Assembly (NCBI GenBank): GCA_016124445.1
Contig: WGNR01000001.1
Coordinates: 620,001-684,000, forward strand
Length of the DNA: 64,000 bases
Source of the DNA: a bacterium
GTDB taxonomy: Bacteria; Planctomycetota; Planctomycetia; Pirellulales; Pirellulaceae
Direction: 5' to 3'
The translations under genes were made by a program, and so were the position numbers. The notes under the pieces were generated by a model. It was given only the letters and a program-made list of their open reading frames with translations. It did not search any database and was not told where the DNA came from. Below are positions 48,254 through 56,674 of the stretch, piece by piece; the first letter of the stretch is position 1, and each line of letters opens with the position of its first letter.

Positions 48254-49666
48254 TTACTGAGAATTCCGCCTGTTGAGTCGTTCTTGGCGCTCGCGCTGCT
48301 TGCGATCAAACCAATCCTTGGCCATCTGAGCGCTTTCGATATGCTTCGCCGGGCTACCTTCGAAGCATTTGTTGATTAACTGAGGATCCGCCAACGCGTC
48401 GATTGAAAACTCAAGCCCATGGCAGTTCATGCAGACGGAACGAACCATCTTTTCGTTCGGCTCGAGGTTGGCGTTTTGATTGTGATTGACGACGATTCGC
48501 CCCGCCCCTTCTTCGCGCGGCATATGGCACGTCGCACAACTGACGCCACTGCCGGCCGGGGATTTGCCATTGGTTTCGGCGGTCCATAATTCAAAGTGGC
48601 TGCTCCGGGTGTAGGCCAGCGAATGATCGTCGTTGTGGCATTCAAGACATGCCTGGACCGCGGCCAAATGGGTGTCGTACTGATGGGCCGGATGACACGA
48701 GTTGCAAGTTAACAGCCGATGCGCCGCCGCCGACTTCATCGGTAGACGCGCGTCGCATACCTGCATTGGTGGAAAGTTGTCGGCGACTCGCATACCGTGC
48801 AAACCGCCAAGCCACCCTTCGGCCTCCGGCTTGTGGCAGCCAGAGCACACGTCGAGCGCAACCGATTCGCTCCAGGTCTGCGGTACTTCGGTATCACCGA
48901 CTTCCACCGGCGGCTGATGACACCCCGAGCAATTGACGCCCGCGGTCGAATGGCTTGATTTGAGCCAGCCTGCCAGTGCGGTTGTGATTTCATCTGCCGG
49001 CAGCTTGCTGTCCTGGTCAGCGGCCGTAAGCGGGCTGCCAAGTTGCTTTCGGCTTTTGAGCCAGTCGTGATAATCTCGCGAGGGCACGTGCGGGTTCTCT
49101 AAAACATCAGGTTCGCCGAAGTGCTTGACCAGAATGTTTTCGTAAAGCGCGCGATTGTCGTGATAGTTATGGCACCCGGCGGTCTGGCACGAATTGAATG
49201 CAAAACCCTGGTGGCTCGGGCGATCCTCGAAGATGGTTGTATGACAGTGGTAGCAGTAGTCGGTCGGCAAACTCAAACCCATGGGATACGTCCGCTCAGG
49301 AACGTGCTCTTTATGACAGGTCAGGCAATTGGTCGCGTCCAGAACCTTCAATCGCTGAGCGTTGACTGGATCGATGAATTTGGTGGCCGGGTGGGTATCT
49401 TTGCACTGTTTCAATTCGGCTACGTGGCACCCGACACATGCGTCCTGCTTCATTTCAAACGACGTCGTATGGCATGCATGGCAGTCGAGTTCGATCTGGT
49501 AATGCCCATGCGTGGTCTTGCCAGGTAGGAAGATACGCTTCGCCGGCGAGCGATCCGCCGTCAGGGCATACCCCATAAACCCGCAGGCGAGCAAGGTGGC
49601 CAAAATCCAGTAAACCCAGACCTTTTGCACCAGGCGTTGGACGATATTTCCTGTCGAACGAAGCAT
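48254..49666 (-). CDS. Membrane-anchored multiheme cytochrome c (11 heme sites)
   Basis: 470 residues from ATG 49666; the frame extends upstream, but that part overlaps the flavoprotein gene. An N-terminal anchor (WVYWILATLLACGFMGYALT) is followed by heme motifs CHACH 62-66, CVGCH 77-81, CLTCH 114-118, CYHCH 138-142, the widened CQTAGCH (CX4CH) 160-166, CSGCH 246-250, CSGCH 274-278, CNSCH 321-325, CLECH 340-344, CATCH 377-381 and CMNCH 412-416. Ten are canonical. The C-terminal part (CLECHNDDHSLAYTRSSHF then SGVSCATCHMPREEG) resembles octaheme cytochromes by motif style, but I cannot assign a family. It is 11 bases downstream of the flavoprotein gene and would carry electrons outward. Confidence 0.92.
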   Translation of the reverse strand: MLRSTGNIVQRLVQKVWVYWILATLLACGFMGYALTADRSPAKRIFLPGKTTHGHYQIELDCHACHTTSFEMKQDACVGCHVAELKQCKDTHPATKFIDPVNAQRLKVLDATNCLTCHKEHVPERTYPMGLSLPTDYCYHCHTTIFEDRPSHQGFAFNSCQTAGCHNYHDNRALYENILVKHFGEPDVLENPHVPSRDYHDWLKSRKQLGSPLTAADQDSKLPADEITTALAGWLKSSHSTAGVNCSGCHQPPVEVGDTEVPQTWSESVALDVCSGCHKPEAEGWLGGLHGMRVADNFPPMQVCDARLPMKSAAAHRLLTCNSCHPAHQYDTHLAAVQACLECHNDDHSLAYTRSSHFELWTAETNGKSPAGSGVSCATCHMPREEGAGRIVVNHNQNANLEPNEKMVRSVCMNCHGLEFSIDALADPQLINKCFEGSPAKHIESAQMAKDWFDRKQRERQERLNRRNSQ

Positions 49667-49677
49667 GCAATTCAAAG

Positions 49678-51645
49678 TTAAAAGTAGTAAGTGGCTACGA
49701 TGTGAAATAGCAACAAGGCCGGCACCGGCCAAAACAGGGCGATGTGTAGGTAGGTCATGCGAGGCCGCCACCGACGAACCAGCATGGCCATGTTGCCGGT
49801 CGTACGCGTTTCGAGGACGGTAAGCGCTCCGGTCGCGGCCCCCAGCAAATTCATAAAGATGAAGGTGATCGCCAAAGCGAAATTCAGGTTCGAGCCCAGG
49901 CTCATCCCAGTGTGGGCGATCATGCCGACAACACAGGCCGTTCCCAGTGCGGCATGCGCGAACCGCCAATTGGCAAAACTCCCCCACGTGATCCAACGGA
50001 TTCTTTTGCGAAGTGAGAACACCAGCCCCAACAACATGATCGCGACCAGCGTGTAGCCCGTAATCTGCTTCGCGATCGAATCCCGCCATAAGAGATCTAT
50101 CTGGTGCCAGGAGTCTTGCACCGACTCGGCCGCGGCCATGGACGGCGTGAAGGTGATCGCAAGCAGTAAGACCGCGGCAATCGCCGAAACAACCATCATC
50201 GCGGGCATTTTGGATGCCGGGGCAACGGACTGACCCACTCCGCATAATTCAGCCAATAGTGGTTGGCAGCTACCGCAAACGGTCGAGGCACGCGTATGGG
50301 CTGCGATCGCTTCGACCGAGTCATGACCTTCGCCGATCGCTTGTTTCAATTGGCCGCAAGTTACGCCAATACAGCTGCAGACGGTCGATTCGTCTGGCCA
50401 CTGGCTAATCGGCAGCGGCTGCGAATCAGTCAGCAGGCGTCCCAATCGTTCAAAGCGACGAAGTTGCCAAGGCCATAGCCCTTTCCGGGCCTCGATCATG
50501 TCGCGCACCGTATTCACCTCTGGCCACGGCCCCACCGACATCGCACCAATAATGCGAGAGTTTTCGACCAGCAGCTTCCGGCAGACGTTGTCGTCTTTAT
50601 AGGTGACAATCGAACCGCCAGGCGAAGCATCCAAGCTTAATCCCAGCGTCGCGACTTCCACGCCCATCAGCTTCAGGGTGGCGGACGTATCGGCTCCGGT
50701 GAACAGATCCGTTCCTTCGGTCAGTTGGCTTGCCACGACTTCCGCCATGCGGTAGCAAGGACCAACCAGTCCGTAGATAATTCCACGATGCAAAGCACAT
50801 TCGCCGATGGCATAGATCTTTGGATCAGAGGTCAGGCAGTGATCGTCAATCTCGATACCGCCCCGGTCGTGGACGCTAAGGCCAATTTCGCGGGCCAGTT
50901 CGTCTCGTGGGCGAATGCCTGCGGAGATAACGATCATGTCAACAACCAACGATTCGCCGTGGGCGAAGTTGATTTGTAATCGGCCCTCAGGTAGCCGCTC
51001 GATCGATTCTGCCCTGGCAACCAGCCGAACGCCGACACCAAGCGATGCAATCTTCTCTTTCAGTAGCTGCGAACCGTCATCGTCGAGTTGCCGAGGCATC
51101 AGGCGACCGGCAACCTCGAGCACATGCGTTTGCACACCCAAATCGAGAAGTGCCTTGGCGGCCTCAAGCCCTAATAGCCCTCCTCCCAAAACAGCGGCGG
51201 ACGTTGCCGTTTGGCTGGCGGCGGCAATTGCTTGAAGATCTTCGATCTCTCGATAGAGAAAGACGTTTGGCGAATCGGTGCCAGGGATCGGCGGGACGAA
51301 GGGGCGAGAACCGGTTGCGAAGACAACTTGATCGTAATGGATCTCGAAACCGCTTTCAGATCGAACCGTCTGATGGCTGCGGTCAATCCAGCAAACAGGA
51401 TCTCCAACGCGAAGTTCGATCCCCTGTTCCGCATACCAGTCGGCGGGACGCATCAGAAGGTCTTCATCCGATTTCCCACTCAGGTACTCCGTCAAATGAA
51501 CGCGATCGTACGCCGGGCGCGGCTCACCGCCGAAGACGGTAATTCGGAGATGCTGCGCAGCGTTGGCTTCTACCAGGCGGCGGCAAAGCTCGAAGCTTGC
51601 CATGCCATTGCCAACGATCGCGATTTGCGATGAACGCCGATTCAC
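49678..51645 (-). CDS. NirB-like FAD/NAD(P)H + [2Fe-2S] protein fused to di-heme-b-like membrane domain
   Basis: 655 residues from GTG 51645. Residues 1-410 match the FAD/NAD(P)H half of NirB: IAIVGNGMASFELCRRL (FAD), EPRPAYDRVHLTEYLSG, VLGGGLLGLEAAKALLDLG (NAD(P)H) and YAIGECALH. A BFD-type [2Fe-2S] domain has Cys423, Cys425, Cys457 and Cys460 (CSC...VCGSC). The sulfite/nitrite-reductase siroheme half of NirB is absent. Residues 480-655 instead hold five membrane helices; His564/His578 and His634/His648 form two pairs with 14-residue spacing, the pattern of bis-heme-b ferric-reductase/b561-like proteins. Likely function: moving electrons from NAD(P)H through FAD and the cluster across the membrane. 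It leads the redox operon with the multiheme cytochrome. Confidence 0.92.
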   Translation of the reverse strand: MNRRSSQIAIVGNGMASFELCRRLVEANAAQHLRITVFGGEPRPAYDRVHLTEYLSGKSDEDLLMRPADWYAEQGIELRVGDPVCWIDRSHQTVRSESGFEIHYDQVVFATGSRPFVPPIPGTDSPNVFLYREIEDLQAIAAASQTATSAAVLGGGLLGLEAAKALLDLGVQTHVLEVAGRLMPRQLDDDGSQLLKEKIASLGVGVRLVARAESIERLPEGRLQINFAHGESLVVDMIVISAGIRPRDELAREIGLSVHDRGGIEIDDHCLTSDPKIYAIGECALHRGIIYGLVGPCYRMAEVVASQLTEGTDLFTGADTSATLKLMGVEVATLGLSLDASPGGSIVTYKDDNVCRKLLVENSRIIGAMSVGPWPEVNTVRDMIEARKGLWPWQLRRFERLGRLLTDSQPLPISQWPDESTVCSCIGVTCGQLKQAIGEGHDSVEAIAAHTRASTVCGSCQPLLAELCGVGQSVAPASKMPAMMVVSAIAAVLLLAITFTPSMAAAESVQDSWHQIDLLWRDSIAKQITGYTLVAIMLLGLVFSLRKRIRWITWGSFANWRFAHAALGTACVVGMIAHTGMSLGSNLNFALAITFIFMNLLGAATGALTVLETRTTGNMAMLVRRWRPRMTYLHIALFWPVPALLLFHIVATYYF

Positions 51646-52212
51646 ACTTCAGATCCCATTACGGATTAAATTGGACAAACTTGTCCAATAGCAAGAAGTG
51701 TGCCGCAAGTTAGATGGTCATGCCGGACCACACAAATTGCACCGATGTGGGCAAATTGTGATCAACACTGCTACTTTCCCCTGCAACCGACTGCCTGAAT
51801 CGGTGCAGCCAATGCTGAATTGGCATGCAATTCAAACCGAGGAATCGTCCAGACGATTCGATTGCAACGCGATGGCTCAAGTTGGGCATATAGATCAGAT
51901 GGAAGCCGCGACACGAACGCCCCTCTTTGCCAAATCCACCTACCAGACAAATGACGTAAGCATCGTCTATGACGATATTTACCGTTTGCCGAACGACTTC
52001 CGTCTGTTCCAAGCATTTACCAATCTCCGCAAACGGCAGCCCCTGAAACTTCTGGCCTGATCAGCGACATTCGGCTTAGGTCGTATCATTAAATGTTGGG
52101 AACAAGGACCGGCGTTCCAAGTCGGCCAAGCTCCTGAACTGGTGGGCATTAAGTAAGATAGAAATGAGTGATTCAATCAAAACTGCGGTTGTGCCGATTT
52201 CGAGAATCTGAA
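51646..52212. other. Intergenic region between divergent redox and efflux operons
   Basis: 567 bases. It contains the perfect palindrome at 51670-51689 near the redox operon. Frames such as 51698-52060 (plus) and 51710-52012 (minus) show no family resemblance or ribosome site, so I see no gene. Two divergent promoters are expected. Base composition does not stand out by eye. Confidence 0.6.
51670..51689. promoter_or_regulatory. Perfect 9-base inverted repeat upstream of redox operon
   Basis: ATTGGACAA at 51670-51678 and TTGTCCAAT at 51681-51689 form a perfect dyad with a 2-base centre. It ends 25 bases before the GTG start of the NirB-like gene, where a repressor or activator site would be. 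The sequence is not a typical FNR (TTGATnnnnATCAA) site, so the regulator type is open. Confidence 0.6.
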
Positions 52213-53418
52213 ATGGACAAAGAGACATCACTAAGCCTGCTCTTGCTATTTTGCATCTTGGGTTGCCAGGCTGCGGGAATGGAAGAGTCGCCGCAATCCA
52301 ATGACGATTCGAGCAGCGGCCAGGCAGCGGGCCTCGTCCGACTGGATGAAGAGGCTCAAGAGGCAATCGATATCGAGGCAGCGCCGGCGAGTGTTCAGAC
52401 GGTGCCAGAGGTGATGAAATCAACCGGCTGGCTGATGACCATCCCAGGTCAAGAGGCCGTGATGAAGGCTCGCGTCACCGGCGTCTTTGAGGTGAGTTCC
52501 GAGCAACCTCCCATCGTGATCGGGCGCAAGGTTACCAGTGGCGAACAACTTGGCAAACTGCGGACAGTACTGACGCCTCAAGAAGAATCGCAATTGGTCA
52601 TCGCCAAGGAAGAGGCAGACGTTCTGATGAACCAGGCACTCGTATCCAAAGAGTTGGCCGAAAGCCAATTACGAGGCATTCAGAAAATGGATGCCAACAA
52701 CGCGATCTCCGGAACCCGTTTGCTGGAACTTCAAGAGACGATCGCCCGGAACGAGGTCGCGTATAAGGAAGCTCGCGATAAACTTTCGTTCCTCCCGAAA
52801 GAGCCCTACTCCGACGAACTTCATCTGCGTCCTCAGGCGATCACCTCACCCCTTTCAGGGCAGATCAGTACCGTCAACGTGGTACCGAATCAACTTGTCA
52901 TTCAAGGCGATCCACTCTGGTCGGTCTCGGATTGGTCGAGCCTTTGGATCAAGGTCCCGGTTTTTGCCGAAGATCTACCACGTATTTTGGAAGATGCTTC
53001 CGCCTCGGTATTTCTGCCCGAGGCACCGTCATCCTTAGCGGTAACGCCAGTGAACGCCGTCGTTGCACCGGCGACTAATCGCAGATCCTTCGATATCTTC
53101 TATCTGGTCGATAACTCAGAAGGAAAGTTGCGCCCTGGGCAGCCGCTCTCGATCGATCTACCGGTCGGCAAGCCAAAACCGCAAGTTACCGTTGCCCGTT
53201 CCGCAATCGTCTGGGATGGCATGGGCAACGCCTGGGTCTACATCCAGTCAGACGAGGAGACATTCCACCGCCGCAAAGTCGAACTTGGTCCGATCGTCGG
53301 TGATCAAATTGCTATCAAGCAGGGTATCGAGTCGGGAGAACAGGTCGTCGTCAGGGGCGCCCAATCGATCTTCGGGGAAGAGTTCAAGAACCAGCTCCAA
53401 GCCGAGGACGACGACTAG
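52213..53418 (+). CDS. RND efflux periplasmic adaptor lipoprotein (CusB-like)
   Basis: 401 residues from ATG 52213, which begins a lipoprotein signal (LSLLLLFCILGC). The adaptor domains are visible: MKARVTGVFEVSSEQPPIVI, a coiled coil around EESQLVIAKEEADVLMNQAL, the lipoyl/barrel AITSPLSGQISTVNVVPNQL and VSDWSSLWIKVPVFAEDLPR, then RPGQPLSIDLPVGKPKPQVT and GESGEQVVVRGAQSIF-like end residues. CusB-like adaptors serve heavy-metal RND pumps, but I see no Met-rich copper motif. The stop TAG is one base before the ATG of the pump gene. Confidence 0.9.
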   Translation: MDKETSLSLLLLFCILGCQAAGMEESPQSNDDSSSGQAAGLVRLDEEAQEAIDIEAAPASVQTVPEVMKSTGWLMTIPGQEAVMKARVTGVFEVSSEQPPIVIGRKVTSGEQLGKLRTVLTPQEESQLVIAKEEADVLMNQALVSKELAESQLRGIQKMDANNAISGTRLLELQETIARNEVAYKEARDKLSFLPKEPYSDELHLRPQAITSPLSGQISTVNVVPNQLVIQGDPLWSVSDWSSLWIKVPVFAEDLPRILEDASASVFLPEAPSSLAVTPVNAVVAPATNRRSFDIFYLVDNSEGKLRPGQPLSIDLPVGKPKPQVTVARSAIVWDGMGNAWVYIQSDEETFHRRKVELGPIVGDQIAIKQGIESGEQVVVRGAQSIFGEEFKNQLQAEDDD

Positions 53419-53419
53419 C

Positions 53420-56400
53420 ATGCTGTCGCGACTCATTCAGTTCTCGCTCGAATTCCGTTTGATCGTCATGCTCCTGGCCGGAGCGTTGATCCTGGTAGGT
53501 GCCTATACGGTTGAGCAGTCCCCATGGGACGTGTTCCCGGAATTCGCCCCGCCGCAAATTGTCGTCCAAACCGAGGCCCCTGGGCTTTCGACCGAAGAAG
53601 TCGAGCAGTTGGTCACGATTCCAATCGAGTCCGCGGTCAACGGCGTCAGCCATATCAAGACCCTCCGCTCGTCGTCGGCCCCTGGGCTTTCGGTCGTTAA
53701 GGCGATCTTTGAAGACAGAACCGATATTCTCGACGCACGGCAATTAGTAAGCGAACGGCTGAACGAAGCGTCACCCCAGCTGCCCAGCATTGTCGGGACG
53801 CCGCGCATGACACCGCTGGCCGCGTCGACGAGTCGGCTTCTGATGGTTGGACTGACTTCGCAAAATCATTCTTCCATGCAGTTGCGAACGATCGCGGACT
53901 GGACCTTCCGCCGAAGGCTGCAAGCGGTTCGTGGCGTCGCCCATGTCGAGGTGTTTGGAGGCGAAGTCAAGCAGTACCAGGTACTGGTCGATCCGACCGA
54001 ACTACGCCGTCATCAAATCACTCTCGAGCAAGTCACGCTCGCTGCCAGAAACGCCACTGGGTTCGGCGGTGCTGGATACATCGAGACCCCCAATCAACGG
54101 CTTACGATCCAGCAGCGCACGCGAATTGCTTCCCCGGACGACCTGGCCGCGGTTCCGGTAATGATCGAGGAAGGCGTCCCCTTAAACTTGGGACATGTCG
54201 CCGACGTCGTCATCGGTCCAGCCGACAAGCCAGGCGATGCCACCATCAACGGTGAGCCGGGAATCCTGCTTTTGATTCACAAGCAACCCTCTTTCAACAC
54301 GCTGACCGTTTCGCAGGATGTGCAACAGGCCGTGGAGGAACTGGCCCAAACCTTGCCGGACGGCGTTCAGTTGCATCCGGTACTATTCCGCCAGGCCACT
54401 TTTATCGAACGGGCAATCGGCAACCTCACCACCGCAATCCTGATTGGTTGCGTTCTGGTTGTGTTGATCCTGATCGCCTTTCTCTTTCAATGGCGAACGG
54501 TCGTGATCAGCCTGACCGCGATTCCGCTCTCCCTTCTCGGAGCGATCCTGGTTCTTCGCGGCCTTGGTTTTTCTCTCAATGCGATGACACTGGGAGGCTT
54601 GGCGATTGCCCTGGGCGAAGTTGTTGATGACGCCATTGTCGATGTCGAAAACGTCTTGCGAAGGTTGCGAGAAAACGCTCGTATCGGCTATCCAAAAACT
54701 TCGCTACAAGTGGTCCTGGATGCGTCACTGGAAGTTCGTAGTGCCGTAGTCTATGCCAGTTTTATCGTCGTCCTGATCTTTGTGCCGGTCTTCTTCATGG
54801 GAGGTCTGGCAGGCACGTTTTTCTGGCCGCTCGGCATGGCCTACATCTCGGCGATTTTGGTTTCATTGGCGGTGGCCTTGGTCGTTACGCCAGCCATGTG
54901 CCTGGCGATGCTTGGAAGCACGTCTGTAAACGACGATCGAGACCCTGCCTTGGTGCGAGGCCTGGTTGCCATCTATCAGCGAATCTTGCCATTCTTTTTG
55001 CGGTTCCGATGGTCGACCATGGCCTCGGCCATCCTGCTTCTGCTTACAGCTATCTCCGTTCTTCCCTTCCTGGGAGGCGAGTTTCTACCCAATTTCCGCG
55101 AATCGAATTTCGTCGTTTTCATGGCAGGCAAGCCGGATGAATCACTACCGGAAGCAGTTCGCGTGGGCGAAAACGTTGCCGATCGCTTGCAACAGATTCC
55201 TGGCGTTGTCAGCGTTGCCCAGCAAATCGGACGGGCCGATCTTTCGGAAGATACCTGGGGGCCGAACATCAGCGAGATTTGGATTGTTATCGACAAGAAT
55301 GCGGACTATGACGAGGTACTCGCTGACATTCGAGAGAGCGTTGACGATGTGCCTGGACATGTGTTTCAAGTGAAACAATTCCTGCGTGAACGCATCGACG
55401 AGGTGATCACCGGTTCGACAGCCGATCTCGTCGTGCGAATCGTCGGCCCCGACTTAACGGTGCTTCGCCAGAACGCACAAGCAATCTCGAACGTCCTGCA
55501 GCCGATCGAGGGCGTTGCCGATTTGCGAGTCGAGCAACAGGTAGAGGTCCCGCAAATCCAAGTGATGCTTCGCCCGCAAGAGATTGCCCGCTACGGCTTC
55601 TCGGTAGGCCAGTTGAATCAAGACATTCAGACGCTGCTACGAGGTACCGTCGTCGGCCAAGTCTACGAGCAAGATCGTGTCTTCGACGTGATCGTGCGAG
55701 CAACGCCTGAGCTGCGCGGCAGCCCGGAACAGATAGGGAGGCTTCACGTCGATTCACTCGCAGGCGAGTCCGTTCCGCTGAGTGCATTAGCCTCGGTTGA
55801 CCTGGTAAATGGGCCGAATGCAATCAATCGCGAGCAGGCAAGTCGCCGGATGCTGGTGACTTGCAATGCTGAGGGGCGAGACGTCGTCAGTGTCGTGAAA
55901 GACATTCAGCAAAAACTAGAACCGATCAAAGCGACGCTTCCCCCGGGATACCACTTGGAACTGGGAGGAGAATACGAGGCCCGCAACGACGCGCAAACCA
56001 GGCTGCTCCTGTTGAGCTGCGTCGCATTGCTGGGAATCTTCGCGCTGCTGTACCTCGACTTGAAATCGGCCAAGCTGGCCTTACTGGTGATGGTAAGCGT
56101 TCCTTTGGCCTGTGTCGGCGGAGTCGCCAGCATGTTGCTTACCGGAGGCGAAGTCTCCCTAGGCTCGCTGGTTGGTTTCGTTACGGTGTTTGGTGTCGCG
56201 GTTCGTAATGGCATCCTGCTGATCAGCCACTACCAACATCTTCAGCAGGACGAAAAGATGGCTATGGGTCACGACCTTATCATGAGAGGTGCCTCGGAGC
56301 GACTTGCCCCAATCCTGATGACAGCTTTCAGTACGGCGCTGGCCTTGCTGCCGTTGATTTTGTTTGGGAACCTGCCAGGCCATGAAATCGAATATCCCAT

Positions 56401-56506
56401 GGCCGTCGTTATCGTGGGCGGCCTTCTCTCGTCGACATTTCTGACCTTGATTCTATTGCCGGTTTTATACGAATTCTTCGCGACAAAACCGAAGTCTATT
56501 GATTAG
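53420..56506 (+). CDS. RND efflux permease (CusA/CzcA-like group)
   Basis: 1028 residues from ATG 53420; the longer frame from 53063 lies in another frame of the adaptor gene and is spurious. The 12-helix RND layout is visible: LIVMLLAGALILVGAYTVEQ, PWDVFPEFAPPQIVVQTEAP (a CusA/CzcA motif), TM4 LGEVVDDAIVDVENVLRRLR and a second cluster of helices near the end. The paired Asp in TM4 differ from the typical metal-pump TM4, so the substrate is open. No TolC-like gene is nearby; it may share the channel encoded at 37870 or another one. Confidence 0.92.
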   Translation: MLSRLIQFSLEFRLIVMLLAGALILVGAYTVEQSPWDVFPEFAPPQIVVQTEAPGLSTEEVEQLVTIPIESAVNGVSHIKTLRSSSAPGLSVVKAIFEDRTDILDARQLVSERLNEASPQLPSIVGTPRMTPLAASTSRLLMVGLTSQNHSSMQLRTIADWTFRRRLQAVRGVAHVEVFGGEVKQYQVLVDPTELRRHQITLEQVTLAARNATGFGGAGYIETPNQRLTIQQRTRIASPDDLAAVPVMIEEGVPLNLGHVADVVIGPADKPGDATINGEPGILLLIHKQPSFNTLTVSQDVQQAVEELAQTLPDGVQLHPVLFRQATFIERAIGNLTTAILIGCVLVVLILIAFLFQWRTVVISLTAIPLSLLGAILVLRGLGFSLNAMTLGGLAIALGEVVDDAIVDVENVLRRLRENARIGYPKTSLQVVLDASLEVRSAVVYASFIVVLIFVPVFFMGGLAGTFFWPLGMAYISAILVSLAVALVVTPAMCLAMLGSTSVNDDRDPALVRGLVAIYQRILPFFLRFRWSTMASAILLLLTAISVLPFLGGEFLPNFRESNFVVFMAGKPDESLPEAVRVGENVADRLQQIPGVVSVAQQIGRADLSEDTWGPNISEIWIVIDKNADYDEVLADIRESVDDVPGHVFQVKQFLRERIDEVITGSTADLVVRIVGPDLTVLRQNAQAISNVLQPIEGVADLRVEQQVEVPQIQVMLRPQEIARYGFSVGQLNQDIQTLLRGTVVGQVYEQDRVFDVIVRATPELRGSPEQIGRLHVDSLAGESVPLSALASVDLVNGPNAINREQASRRMLVTCNAEGRDVVSVVKDIQQKLEPIKATLPPGYHLELGGEYEARNDAQTRLLLLSCVALLGIFALLYLDLKSAKLALLVMVSVPLACVGGVASMLLTGGEVSLGSLVGFVTVFGVAVRNGILLISHYQHLQQDEKMAMGHDLIMRGASERLAPILMTAFSTALALLPLILFGNLPGHEIEYPMAVVIVGGLLSSTFLTLILLPVLYEFFATKPKSID

Positions 56507-56523
56507 ATCCTCATCAAAAGCAT

Positions 56524-56540
56524 CCGTATCGCCAATACGG
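56524..56540 (+). terminator. Small hairpin after RND permease gene
   Basis: CCGTAT at 56524-56529 pairs with ATACGG at 56535-56540 around a 5-base loop, 17 bases after the TAG stop at 56506. No T-run; weak call. Confidence 0.35.
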
Positions 56541-56613
56541 TAAGTCACGTATTCTTCATCCGGCTAGTCGATCTATCCCTCATTTTTAAATCGATATTGT
56601 GCTGCACTGTCGG

Positions 56614-56619
56614 TATAAT
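56614..56619 (+). promoter_or_regulatory. Candidate -10 element (TATAAT) for sulfatase gene
   Basis: Perfect TATAAT 55 bases before ATG 56675. It lies inside a longer open frame that starts at 56597, which supports the 56675 start. No good -35 at 16-18 bases. Confidence 0.35.
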
Positions 56620-56674
56620 CTCGAGTGATACCTGCCAAAAACACTCCTCCCCTTCAGTCGATATCGATATTGCC

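Noticed and set aside
49667..50245. N-terminal extension of the multiheme cytochrome
   Set aside because: Overlaps the flavoprotein gene and contains no heme or membrane motif.
51698..52060. Open frame in the redox/efflux intergenic gap
   Set aside because: No ribosome site, no family resemblance; overlapping frames on both strands are equally long.
53063..53419. N-terminal extension of the second RND pump
   Set aside because: It lies in another frame of the adaptor gene; the RND start motif begins at ATG 53420.
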